Shown: piece after piece, positions 52,170-60,402 of the stretch | Numbering within the stretch: the first letter of the stretch is position 1 | How the letters are laid out: the number at the start of each line of letters is the position of its first letter | From: Chthonomonas sp. UBA1950 | GTDB lineage: Bacteria; Armatimonadota; Fimbriimonadia; Fimbriimonadales; Fimbriimonadaceae | Assembly: GCA_002336105.1 (NCBI GenBank) | Contig: DDEQ01000016.1 | Coordinates: 68,477 to 132,476 of the forward strand | Direction of reading: 5' to 3' | Length of the DNA: 64,000 nucleotides | Notes under the pieces: generated by a model | What the model saw: only the letters and a program-made list of their open reading frames with translations | The model's database searches: none | What the model was told of the DNA's origin: nothing | Made by a program: the position numbers and the translations under genes

Positions 52170-53228
52170 CTAGTTCTGCTTTCTGCGCTTCTTAATGTCG
52201 TACATGGCCTGGTCAGCGCGTTGCGCAACGTCCGACTGCCCATCATAAGAGTGAGCCCAACCGACGGAAGCACGAATATCGACCGCCTCGAGCGCTTGTC
52301 GCACACGCTCGGCGATGTCCTCCGCAGTGTGGCGTGAAAGAGCTTGAGTGATGATCGCAAACTCGTCTCCCCCTAATCGGCACACAAGGTCAGATCCTCT
52401 CATTGCTTGCTGCAAACTGTTTGCAGCTTTGCGCAGGCTTTGATCTCCCGCGGCGTGGCCATACTGGTCATTGGTTTGCTTGAGGTCATCCAAATCAATC
52501 AGCAATACCGCGAAGGGAACGTGGGATTCGACTTGTTCGCTGAGTCGTTCATCAAAATCGATGCGGTTTGATAACCCCGTGAGGGGGTCTTTTCGAGCGA
52601 GTGCTGACATTTGTTCGACCCGCTTTTCGAGTTCATTGCGCTTCTTAAATTCGTTCGTGATATCGGTAATCACTTCAACGCGGCCCGAAGCAGTATCTGA
52701 ACCAGCCACTAACGCTTGTCGATGGTTTCCACGAGCGGTAAGAAACGCCGCCTCAAATCTGTTGACTGCGCTTGAGTCACGCCACACCATAAACCTTTCG
52801 GATGGTTGCCCAATAAGCCGACTTACTGAGCTTTCTAACATTTCGGCCAAGTACGTGTTCACGTTTTGGATGACTCCGTTTGAGTCCAGTCTCCAAAATC
52901 CTTGGCTTAGCGTGTGGTCAAACTCGATAGATTGCCCTGAGTTAGGCGAATCATCAATCGCGAGAAGAAACTCTTCCTCCAGTTTTAAAACTCGGAAACG
53001 CTTCGTGTTACCACGAACTTCAAAATCAGCCTCGCCCGTGTCAATACGCGGCCAGAGGTCTCTATAAAGCGGGTCCTGACGCAGGTTCGCGACCGAATAG
53101 GTGTTCGGCGACGTTGCGAGGACATTTCCTTCCTCTGTAAATAAAAGCACGACATCGAACAGATGGTTTAGTACATCTTCGCAGCTAATCCTTTTGCCCA
53201 ATGCGCTGTTTTCCAGCATATTAGGCAA
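52170..53228 (-). CDS. diguanylate cyclase with PAS-like sensor
   Basis: 352 aa from TTG 53228, chosen because TAGATT lies exactly 6 nt upstream; ATG 53219 would give 349 aa. Two PAS-like segments (about 20-90 and 105-195), a short coiled coil, then GGDEF with DPLTGLSNRIDFDERL, LLIDLDDLKQTNDQYGHAAG and an intact active site RLGGDEFAII. An inhibitory I-site RGSD sits five residues before GGDEF, so product feedback is expected. Makes c-di-GMP in the cytosol; partner output proteins may include the EAL/HDOD protein at 4.7 kb. Confidence 0.9.
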   Translation of the reverse strand: MPNMLENSALGKRISCEDVLNHLFDVVLLFTEEGNVLATSPNTYSVANLRQDPLYRDLWPRIDTGEADFEVRGNTKRFRVLKLEEEFLLAIDDSPNSGQSIEFDHTLSQGFWRLDSNGVIQNVNTYLAEMLESSVSRLIGQPSERFMVWRDSSAVNRFEAAFLTARGNHRQALVAGSDTASGRVEVITDITNEFKKRNELEKRVEQMSALARKDPLTGLSNRIDFDERLSEQVESHVPFAVLLIDLDDLKQTNDQYGHAAGDQSLRKAANSLQQAMRGSDLVCRLGGDEFAIITQALSRHTAEDIAERVRQALEAVDIRASVGWAHSYDGQSDVAQRADQAMYDIKKRRKQN

Positions 53229-53234
53229 GAGGGC

Positions 53235-53240
53235 AATCTA
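53235..53240 (-). promoter_or_regulatory. -10-like box TAGATT, 6 nt before TTG
   Basis: Minus strand; ends 6 nt before the TTG at 53228. Suggests that TTG can serve as a leaderless start here. Confidence 0.45.
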
Positions 53241-53269
53241 CATGCCAATTCTGTAAGTCGTGAGCAGAA

Positions 53270-55210
53270 CTAGCGTACTTGCGAGCCTTCTGGGGCTTCT
53301 CGGTCAGGCTGAAGCAAGATGGCAGACCCATTTTCATCCACTGCAGCAAGAAGCATGCCCTGGCTATCGACACCGCGAAGTTTTGCAGGTTTCAGGTTCG
53401 CAACAACGATGACTTGACGACCAATCAGATCCTCGGGTGAATAAGCCTTTCGAATGCCAGCAACGATCTGTCGCTTTTCTTCGCCAATGACAACTTGCAG
53501 TTTGAGCAACTTATCCGCGCCTTCGAGCGGTTCCGCCTCCAGCACTCGACCGACTTTGAGTTGGACTTTGGCAAACTCGTCGATGGAAATGAGAGAGGGC
53601 CCTGCTTCGACAGTTGCAACTTTTTCTTCTTTCTTTTCTTCCACTTTCTTTGGTTTCTCTACTTTTTGAGGTTGTGTTTTCTCGATTTCCAATCGAGGGA
53701 AAATCGGCGTTGGGTCGAGTAATGTCGTCCCCACCGGGAGCGAAGCCTCGGTGGCTACTTCGTCCCAATTGGATATAGGTGCTAATCCTAGTTGTCGGGC
53801 AATTTCATCTGCGGTATTGGGCATGATCGGCCGAATAAGGCCCTCGGCAGTTCTAACGCAATACAACATCGACTTCAAGACTGCGCCGAGTGCAGGATCA
53901 TTCGCCTTAGCGAGCGCCCATGGTGCTCGGGTGTCGGTGTACTTGCCCAAGAACCGAATCATCGTCCAGATTGCCTCCACCGCATGGTCAAAACGATAGT
54001 TGGACATCGCGGTTTCAAAGGCTTTCTTTGCGTTGGCGGCAGCTTCCAGCATTTCGGGTTCGACCGACGCAGCCGGCACTTTGCCTTCGACGAAACGATG
54101 AGACATCGATAACGAACGATTCAGGCCGTTTCCAAGGTCGTTGGCAAGATCGCTATTGTATTTCCTGTCGAAATCTTCATACGTGAACGATCCGTCGCCT
54201 TCGGCGGGAAAAATACTAGCCTCATAAAACCGCAAAACATCTACAGCTATAGCCTCAGGAATCTGTGTTCGTTCGCTGAGCCCTTTCACTAGCTCTAGAG
54301 GAAGAACAACATTTCCCTTCGACTTCGACAGTTTCTCTCCTCCAAAAAGGATCCAACCGTGAGCAAAGATGGACTCTGGAAGTGGCAGCCCAACCCCCAT
54401 CAGCATCGCTGGCCACAACGTTGCGTGAAACCGGGTCAGGATGTCTTTTCCGATGTATTGGATCTTGGCGGGCCATTTGTCTTCCCATCCAGCCTCCGGC
54501 CATCCGCTTGCCGTTACATAGTTGATCAGCGCATCAAACCAAACATAAATGACTTGGCTTTCGTCGCCTGGAATCGGTATGCCCCAACCTGGGTTCTTTC
54601 GGCTAATGACGGCGTCTCGGAGACCTTGCTTGATGAAGCTGACGACTTCATTGCGACGGCTCTCTGGCAAGATGAACTTCGGATTCCCTTCGATCAGCTC
54701 AAGTAATCGGTCTTGAAACGCGGAGAGCTTGAAGTAGTAGTTCTGCTCACTGACCCATCGGACTTCGTTGCCATCTGGGCTCTTTCCATCTACAAGGTCG
54801 GTTTCCTTGAAGAATGTCTCCGAAGAAACGTCGTACCATCCTTCATAAGTTGCTTGATAGATATAGCCATTCTCTTTGAGAATGCGAAAGAACTCTTGGG
54901 AAGCTCGAACGTGCCGAGCCTCTGTGGTTCTAACGCAATCATCGTACTGGACTCCGATTGAGGTCAGCAAGCTCGTAACTCGGTCACTGATTTCCTTGAC
55001 AAACTCGTAGGGGTCTTTTCCAGCCTTCTCAGCGGCTTCGCGAATTTTGAGCCCGTTTTCGTCAGTTCCAACGACGAGATATGGGTCTTCGCCACGCATC
55101 TTCCAATACCGCGCAGTGAAGTCAGCCGATATCTGGTCGAGAACCGTTCCGATGTGAGGAGTAGCGTTCACATAAGGAATGGCAGTAACGATAGTCGCAC
55201 GTTTGCCCAT
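53270..55210 (-). CDS. metG: methionine--tRNA ligase
   Basis: 646 aa. Class I core: TAIPYVNATPHIGTVLDQIS (HIGH-like HIGT), VGTDENGLKI, and KLSKS in FGGEKLSKSKGNVV. The usual knuckle cysteines are absent (GWYDVSSETFFKETDL), so it is the zinc-free type. A Lys/Glu-rich linker (about 510-535) leads to a C-terminal tRNA-binding OB domain (AKVQLKVGRVLEAEPLEGAD ... GRQVIVVANLKPAKLRGV), the same fold as the CsaA protein at 29 kb, which gives dimerisation and tRNA affinity. Confidence 0.95.
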   Translation of the reverse strand: MGKRATIVTAIPYVNATPHIGTVLDQISADFTARYWKMRGEDPYLVVGTDENGLKIREAAEKAGKDPYEFVKEISDRVTSLLTSIGVQYDDCVRTTEARHVRASQEFFRILKENGYIYQATYEGWYDVSSETFFKETDLVDGKSPDGNEVRWVSEQNYYFKLSAFQDRLLELIEGNPKFILPESRRNEVVSFIKQGLRDAVISRKNPGWGIPIPGDESQVIYVWFDALINYVTASGWPEAGWEDKWPAKIQYIGKDILTRFHATLWPAMLMGVGLPLPESIFAHGWILFGGEKLSKSKGNVVLPLELVKGLSERTQIPEAIAVDVLRFYEASIFPAEGDGSFTYEDFDRKYNSDLANDLGNGLNRSLSMSHRFVEGKVPAASVEPEMLEAAANAKKAFETAMSNYRFDHAVEAIWTMIRFLGKYTDTRAPWALAKANDPALGAVLKSMLYCVRTAEGLIRPIMPNTADEIARQLGLAPISNWDEVATEASLPVGTTLLDPTPIFPRLEIEKTQPQKVEKPKKVEEKKEEKVATVEAGPSLISIDEFAKVQLKVGRVLEAEPLEGADKLLKLQVVIGEEKRQIVAGIRKAYSPEDLIGRQVIVVANLKPAKLRGVDSQGMLLAAVDENGSAILLQPDREAPEGSQVR

Positions 55211-55380
55211 GTAGGGCTAAGTTTACCGACCGAACCGTCGGATTTCTGGAAGCAACGTAATCGACGTGACAATTCCGCTAGAGATCCCTAGGTGCCAATA
55301 TTATTACTAGCAACCTATCACATATTGCAGTATTGCTGCCCTCCGCGCAAGAACGTCATTATTCATTTTTCGTTCGAGTC

Positions 55381-55434
55381 TTAACAATTACTTAACTTGC
55401 ATTAACTTGCAAATGTTAATAACACATCCTTAAC
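55381..55434 (+). promoter_or_regulatory. array of TTAAC direct repeats (Pho-box-like)
   Basis: TTAAC begins at 55381, 55392, 55402 and 55430, with TTAAT at 55415. The first three are spaced 11 and 10 nt, that is one helical turn, as in PhoB/PhoP-type boxes of Bacillus and cyanobacteria (TTAACA or CTTAAC repeats with 11-nt period). They lie 40-95 nt above the pseudopilin ATG at 55476. Confidence 0.4.
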
Positions 55435-55475
55435 ATATGAATCCGGAATCATAGTGCCTGTCTCTTGGAGGTTGT

Positions 55476-56336
55476 ATGTCTCGAAAGAAAGCCTTTACCC
55501 TTATTGAACTACTCGTTGTTATTGCTATCATTGCGATTCTCGCCGCTATCTTGTTCCCAGTTTTCGCTCAAGCAAAGCTTGCCGCTAAGAAAACTGTCGC
55601 TCTCAGCAACACCAAGCAATTGGCAATTGCTATGAACATGTACTGTATCGATTACGACGATACAACCGAGCAGCAGCCGTCCACCTCGCTCGACTGGTGG
55701 GGACCGCTCATGCCTTACCTCAAGAACACGGGCATTCTCTTAAGCAGTGAGCGACATGACAAAGACACCAATGCTGCTAGAAACGCAGCTGGCATGTACG
55801 AAATCTCAGCCTACGGATACAACTGGGGTCCTTACGCTTGGAACCTCGGCGGTCTTTTGGTCCCACCGTCAGCTGGTAGCCACAGCAACAACGTTGGTAT
55901 CAGCACCACGGCAGTTGTCAACACGGCAAACACTTTCGTTTTCGGCGACACCTATGACACTCCTCGCGCAACGATCGGTATCGGTTTTGCAGGCGACACA
56001 TGGAGCGGCGGTTCCAACGGTGCTCTTCGATATGGTGGTACTTTCAACTACGGCTTCCTCGATGGACACGCTAAGTCGATCAAGATGAAAGCCGGCGTTT
56101 GGAACCAAGCTTGGAGCTACTTCATTGTTCCAGCTAACCAGGCATACTGGGGTTCGTACTGCGCCGATCCTGATGCAGTGATCACGAACAACGCAGGTCA
56201 GGCAGGCAACTTTGATTCAGCTAACCCGACGTATGTATGTAAGGACGCTGTTAAGTGGGTAGTTGAGAACATCAAGACCCCATGCGCTTCGGGTGCAAAA
56301 GCTGGCTCCTCTCCAGACTGCGCCTACTCGAACTAA
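55476..56336 (+). CDS. type II/IV pseudopilin-like protein
   Basis: 286 aa from ATG 55476 with a strong GGAGG site, unlike most genes here, so probably highly translated. Leader MSRKKA|FTLIELLVVIA has Ala at -1 where Gly is usual. The domain has YDDT, YNWGPYAW and the tail motif GGTFNYGFLDGHAKSIKM (H-X9-DG family without the His). Four C-terminal Cys (YCADP, TYVCKD, TPCAS, PDCAYSN) may form disulfides. Followed by a hairpin, a small lipoprotein gene and a decayed paralogue. Confidence 0.85.
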   Translation: MSRKKAFTLIELLVVIAIIAILAAILFPVFAQAKLAAKKTVALSNTKQLAIAMNMYCIDYDDTTEQQPSTSLDWWGPLMPYLKNTGILLSSERHDKDTNAARNAAGMYEISAYGYNWGPYAWNLGGLLVPPSAGSHSNNVGISTTAVVNTANTFVFGDTYDTPRATIGIGFAGDTWSGGSNGALRYGGTFNYGFLDGHAKSIKMKAGVWNQAWSYFIVPANQAYWGSYCADPDAVITNNAGQAGNFDSANPTYVCKDAVKWVVENIKTPCASGAKAGSSPDCAYSN

Positions 56337-56348
56337 GAGTCAGGCTAT

Positions 56349-56378
56349 GTTCGGCTCCCGATCCATGTGGAGCCGAAC
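56349..56378 (+). terminator. hairpin after pseudopilin gene
   Basis: GTTCGGCTCC / GGAGCCGAAC, 10-bp perfect stem with a 10-nt loop, followed by AATTCTT. Possible partial terminator that lets some read-through into the lipoprotein gene 12 nt on. Confidence 0.55.
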
Positions 56379-56389
56379 AATTCTTCCAA

Positions 56390-56575
56390 ATGAACAAGCT
56401 CACTATATTGTCATCCGCTCTACTCCTTCTGACAATTGCTGCCCTGCTTGAGGGTTGTGATTCCGGTCCGGATAACACTCCACTCCCCAAGGGTCAAGTA
56501 CCTGAGTGGCAAAAGAAGAACATGGAGTCAGACAAGCATCCTCACGACCCTAATCTTCCTCCTGGCGAGAAGTAA
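56390..56575 (+). CDS. small lipoprotein
   Basis: 61 aa from ATG 56390. Signal MNKLTILSSALLLLTIAALL and lipobox LEGC, so a mature lipopeptide of about 40 residues that is Pro-, Lys- and Asp-rich with no fold (NTPLPKGQVPEWQKKN, PHDPNLPPGEK). No family recognised. Sits between two pseudopilin copies and may be cotranscribed with the first; possibly an accessory of that surface system. Confidence 0.55.
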   Translation: MNKLTILSSALLLLTIAALLEGCDSGPDNTPLPKGQVPEWQKKNMESDKHPHDPNLPPGEK

Positions 56576-56653
56576 AGCGCTTTTGGGCAATAAAGACACA
56601 TCTGATCGATTACGACGAATCTATATTGCCTTTAATTGAAGTCAATGTAAAGA

Positions 56654-56685
56654 TTTGCCTACATCGTTGCAACGAGGTAGGCAAA
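56654..56685 (+). terminator. near-perfect hairpin before pseudopilin pseudogene
   Basis: TTTGCCTAC a TCGTTG / CAACGA g GTAGGCAAA: 15 paired positions with a single A-G mismatch and no loop, followed by a weak T-rich stretch (CTGTTGTTTA). Confidence 0.55.
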
Positions 56686-56702
56686 CTGTTGTTTATAAAT
56701 AG

Positions 56703-57486
56703 AACCAAGCTTTTACGTTAATTGAGCTTCTGGTTGTGATTGCTGTTATCGCAATTCTTGAGGCGAATCTATTTCCCGTTTTCGCTTCTGCCAAGGCTGC
56801 TGCAAAAAAGACGTTGTGTGTTAGTAACTGCAAACAGTCGGCTACTTTAACCTTCATGTTTGCAGGTGACTACGACGACACCATCTTTCTACCATGGAGA
56901 TGTGGGCGAGTTCCAATACCTGCCTCACCCTTACATGAAGAATAGGGACATGATGCTCGATCCTTCGAGAACTCGAAAAGGTTGCGAAAGCACCTACGCA
57001 TTGAAGGGCAGACACATCAGTTTTGCTCCAAAGTTCGGCATTTACTCCTATCGAAATGGACTTGGCTTGTTCCCCCAAGAAGAGTGGGGCGCGCCGACAA
57101 ACTCCTTTCGGTGGAGGGGACAAACCATGCCCGAGTTCACGTCGCCAGCCAACACAATTCTCATTGGATTAACCAATGACGTGAACCTGTATACATTAGC
57201 GTTCTATTTCCAGGACGCAGACGACACGAGCGCTAGCGCTTTGAGATATGGCGGCCATTATTCGATGTTATACGTCGATGGGCACGCAAAATCGATCAAG
57301 ATGAGTCGGTACAGCTTCCCGGCGGATGGTGACGCGTTCGACATCATGCCGATGAGCGTCAATGATATCAAATCGTATTGTTACGACGTTGAAGCCATCC
57401 AAGAGAGGAACGCTGGTTACGGCAACGGCTATCCTTGCAGCACTGTTGCTCAAATGTTGAATGATAATCGAGTCATTTTCAATTAA
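56703..57486 (+). pseudogene. decayed pseudopilin paralogue
   Basis: Reads NQAFTLIELLVVIAVIAILE from 56703 but has no start codon: an in-frame TAG lies at 56700-56702. The frame then shifts by one between about 56880 and 56910 (GDYDDTIFLP continues in another frame as GEFQYLPHPYMKNRDMM). The remainder to 57486 keeps ALRYGGHYSMLYVDGHAKSIKM-type ending (in part), matching the intact gene at 55476. A tandem duplicate with at least two lesions. ATAAATAG at 56695 could be a mutated start (ATG to ATA) plus a lost base. Confidence 0.75.
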
Positions 57487-57496
57487 GATTTGTGAA

Positions 57497-57528
57497 GTGA
57501 GGATCTCTGGTAACTCTAGGGGTCCTCA
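57497..57528 (+). terminator. hairpin after pseudogene
   Basis: GTGAGGA...TCCTCAT with extra pairing GATC/GGTC inside; T-containing tail TTTGTTG. Weak intrinsic terminator, before speE. Confidence 0.4.
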
Positions 57529-57563
57529 TTTGTTGCCAAGTATGTCACAATCTTTGCGCTCTA

Positions 57564-58493
57564 ATGTCTAGCGACGCAACCGGTATTTTCATAAACGAAA
57601 CTCACACCTCTGCTGCCATCTGGCAATACCGTGTTGAGAAGATGCTCCTTGAGGGCAAAACGCAGTATCAGACTTATCAAATCTGCAACATCCCGCGATT
57701 TGGCAAGTCCCTCTTCTTGGACTACAACATCCAGACCTCAATCATGGATGAGTATGTGTTCCACGAGTGCATGAGCCAACCCGCGATGATCCTGCATCCA
57801 AATCCTAAAAAGGTTTTGGTCTGCGGTGGTGGGGAAGGCGCAACGCTTCGTGAAGCCCTAAAACACAACACCGTCAAAGAAGCGGTGATGGTGGATATTG
57901 ACGAAGAACTCGTTGATATGGTGAAGGTTCACATGCCCGAGTGGCACCAAGGTGCATTTGAGGACCCTCGAACGACGCTTTTGCACTGCGACGCTCGTGG
58001 ATGGATCGCCGACCATAAGGGTCACGGCTTCGACGTCATCCTAAGTGACCTTCCCAACCCACATGAGGATGGCCCTGGCCAGATGCTTTTCACTCGCGAG
58101 TATTTCCAACTTTGCGCCGAAGCCATGAGCGAAGACGGAGTCTTTGCGATGCAAGCCGGTAGCGCAAACGAGAACTACCCCGAGTGCATGGTGTCATGCA
58201 TCGAAACCCTTGAGAGCATGAAAGAAGTGTTCCCTTACGTTGCCGGATACTTTGGCATCGTCAGCACCTTCTTCCAGCCATGGGGGTTTGTGCTTGCTTC
58301 AAAGAAGTACGATCCGATCGCTTTGCTTAACGAGACGATTGCAGAGCGGCTGGCCGCTCGTGGCGTTTCAAATCGCTACGTCACTCCGCGATTCTGGCAA
58401 GCACTTTTCACACTGCCCGAGTACCTCATCGAAGCACAAGCGAATAGCGCTCGCATCCTAACAGATGCCGAGCCATTTGTCTGGACAGCTTAG
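57564..58493 (+). CDS. speE: polyamine aminopropyltransferase (spermidine synthase)
   Basis: Transfers aminopropyl from decarboxylated SAM to putrescine or a related amine. 309 aa: QIFNxP-like ICNIPRFGKSLFLDYNIQTS (in part), DEYVFHECM, VLVCGGGEGATLREALKH, VMVDIDEELVDM and the gatekeeping SDLPNPHEDGPGQMLFTREY (in part). No SAM decarboxylase gene is in the window. Ends in two tandem hairpins. Confidence 0.93.
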   Translation: MSSDATGIFINETHTSAAIWQYRVEKMLLEGKTQYQTYQICNIPRFGKSLFLDYNIQTSIMDEYVFHECMSQPAMILHPNPKKVLVCGGGEGATLREALKHNTVKEAVMVDIDEELVDMVKVHMPEWHQGAFEDPRTTLLHCDARGWIADHKGHGFDVILSDLPNPHEDGPGQMLFTREYFQLCAEAMSEDGVFAMQAGSANENYPECMVSCIETLESMKEVFPYVAGYFGIVSTFFQPWGFVLASKKYDPIALLNETIAERLAARGVSNRYVTPRFWQALFTLPEYLIEAQANSARILTDAEPFVWTA

Positions 58494-58545
58494 GTTCAGC
58501 CTGAACCTATCGGGTGCTACACACTCTCCTGTAGCACCTTTCCTC
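58491..58545 (+). terminator. two tandem hairpins after speE
   Basis: TAGGTTCAG c CTGAACCTA (58491-58509, including the stop codon) and GGTGCTACA / TGTAGCACC (58513-58538), followed by TTTCCTCTTTC. The second is a good intrinsic terminator. Confidence 0.65.
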
Positions 58546-58553
58546 TTTCTATT

Positions 58554-60362
58554 TTATAAGACTGCGTCCATCACGCTTTGCGCGATCTTGTGATTCCCAA
58601 ATGGTGGCATGAGGTAAATGCCCTCTGCACAGTCCCTAATCCGCAGAGCAAGCTGTTGCGCTTCGTGAACGCCAACTTCGAGGGCCGAAGCGTCATCGGT
58701 AGCTTCCGACATCAACTTGCGCAGGCGATCTGGAATGCGAATTCCCGGAACCTCATTGTGCATAAAGTCGGTATGCCTCTGGGAACGGAGCGGAAGCACA
58801 CCGACTAGACACGAAACGCCAAGACTGGAACAGTCACTCGCCGCTCGCTCTGCAACTTCGGCATCGAAAACAGGTTGCGTATAGACCACCGTCGCTCCCG
58901 AATCCACTTTTCGCTTGAGCCGATCCAACTCTAGGTCAAGATCCATTGCCAGAGGGTTATAGGCGCAAGCGATTGTAAACCCGCACTTAACTCCGACACT
59001 GTAGCCAGCTAGGTCGATCCCTTCATTGAATCGCCCCAAGATACGGCACAACCCAATAGCGTCAATATCGAAAACGCTTGTCGCCGAAGGGTAGTCGCCG
59101 ATATTGGCAGGATCACCCGTCACGGCAAGGATGTTTCGAATTCCCAAAGCATGTGCCCCAAGCAGATCACTTTGGATCGCTAGTAGGTTGCGATCTCGGC
59201 AAGAGAAGTGCATTGTCGCCTCGATACCCACTCGAGTTTGAATAAGAGAACTCACCGCCGCTGCGTTCATCCTTAGGCGTGCTCTCGCTCCATCGGAGAT
59301 GTTAATCACATCCGCACCAGCGATCTTAAGGTTTCTTGCCCCACTGAGTAGCTTCTCAAGGTTCAAACCGCGAGGGACGTCCATTTCAACAGCGATGACA
59401 AACTTGTGCCCGAGCTTTTGAGACAATTCACTCGGCTCGGTTTGGGCTAGTGGCGCTTTCTCCTTTTTCTCAGTTGCCACCGAAGCACGGTTCTTGACCC
59501 TAACCTTGCCGCTTTCTAAGACCTTCTTGAGCTGGCGAATATGCTCAGGCGTAGTGCCGCAACATCCACCGATAATCGTCGCACCTTCTTCGATCAGCCG
59601 AGCGGCGGCCTTCGCAAAATACTCGGGTTCGGTATCGTAGACAATCTGCCCCTTCACTAATTGGGGAAGCCCTGGGGTCGGGAAGGCAAGAATCGGGAGG
59701 TCCGTGGTTTCGGCGATCTGTCGGACCAAATCCAGCATTCGTTGGGGGCCGACGATACAGTTCGCACCAACAGCAACCACACCAAGATCAGCCATGTCTT
59801 GAGTCGCACGAACCGGCAATCCTTCCGCGAGCATCTCTCCGTCTTCGATATAGGCCTTGCTGACAATGATGGGTAGGTCCGAAACCGAGTGTACGGCCTC
59901 GACAGCGACCCGAAGCTCGTCTATATCAGTGAACGTCTCAAGGATGAAACCGTCGACTCCGCCTTCCGCCAACGCTTTAGCTTGCTCGCTGACTGATTCC
60001 TTAACCTCTGAAATCGTGACGTGTCCAATAGGCTCGATGGGTTTGCCACAGGGTCCTATCGCCCCAAGAATGAACCGCCCCTCCGGCGCTGCTTCTCTTG
60101 CAAGACGCGCACCAGACACGTTAAGCTCATGGATATCGAGATTCCGACCCACCAACCGAATGCGATTCGACATGAACGTATTCGTCTCGACGAAATCTGA
60201 ACCCGCATCAAAATACGATCGGTGCACCTCGCGAACTAAGTCTGGGGCAAGAATATTGGCAAGATCGTAAGGGGTTTCGCTGAATCCTCTTTGAAAGAGG
60301 CAGGTCCCGTTAGCGCCGTCACCTATCAGATAGTCGCGCTTCAGAGCATCGGTAAGCCGCAC
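58554..60362 (-). CDS. bifunctional homocysteine S-methyltransferase / methylenetetrahydrofolate reductase
   Basis: 602 aa, two enzymes in one chain. N-terminal Hcy-methyltransferase barrel (about 1-290): GDGANGTCLFQRGF, VETNTFMSNR, GANCIVGPQRM and zinc site GGCCGTTPEHI. C-terminal FAD-dependent MTHFR barrel (about 320-600): AVEMDVPRGLNLEKLL, DVINISDGARARL, ILAVTGDPANIGDYP, FTIACAYNP, YTQPVFDAE. Makes methyl-THF and methionine without cobalamin in this arrangement (YitJ-like). GTG start with CATAAT 6 nt upstream. Confidence 0.92.
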   Translation of the reverse strand: MRLTDALKRDYLIGDGANGTCLFQRGFSETPYDLANILAPDLVREVHRSYFDAGSDFVETNTFMSNRIRLVGRNLDIHELNVSGARLAREAAPEGRFILGAIGPCGKPIEPIGHVTISEVKESVSEQAKALAEGGVDGFILETFTDIDELRVAVEAVHSVSDLPIIVSKAYIEDGEMLAEGLPVRATQDMADLGVVAVGANCIVGPQRMLDLVRQIAETTDLPILAFPTPGLPQLVKGQIVYDTEPEYFAKAAARLIEEGATIIGGCCGTTPEHIRQLKKVLESGKVRVKNRASVATEKKEKAPLAQTEPSELSQKLGHKFVIAVEMDVPRGLNLEKLLSGARNLKIAGADVINISDGARARLRMNAAAVSSLIQTRVGIEATMHFSCRDRNLLAIQSDLLGAHALGIRNILAVTGDPANIGDYPSATSVFDIDAIGLCRILGRFNEGIDLAGYSVGVKCGFTIACAYNPLAMDLDLELDRLKRKVDSGATVVYTQPVFDAEVAERAASDCSSLGVSCLVGVLPLRSQRHTDFMHNEVPGIRIPDRLRKLMSEATDDASALEVGVHEAQQLALRIRDCAEGIYLMPPFGNHKIAQSVMDAVL

Positions 60363-60368
60363 TTCTAG

Positions 60369-60374
60369 ATTATG
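60369..60374 (-). promoter_or_regulatory. -10-like box CATAAT, 6 nt before GTG
   Basis: Minus strand; five of six match TATAAT, ends 6 nt before the GTG at 60362. Leaderless pattern inside a same-strand gene run. Confidence 0.45.
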
Positions 60375-60402
60375 GCAGGCACATGCCAGAGCACCTTACG
60401 GG

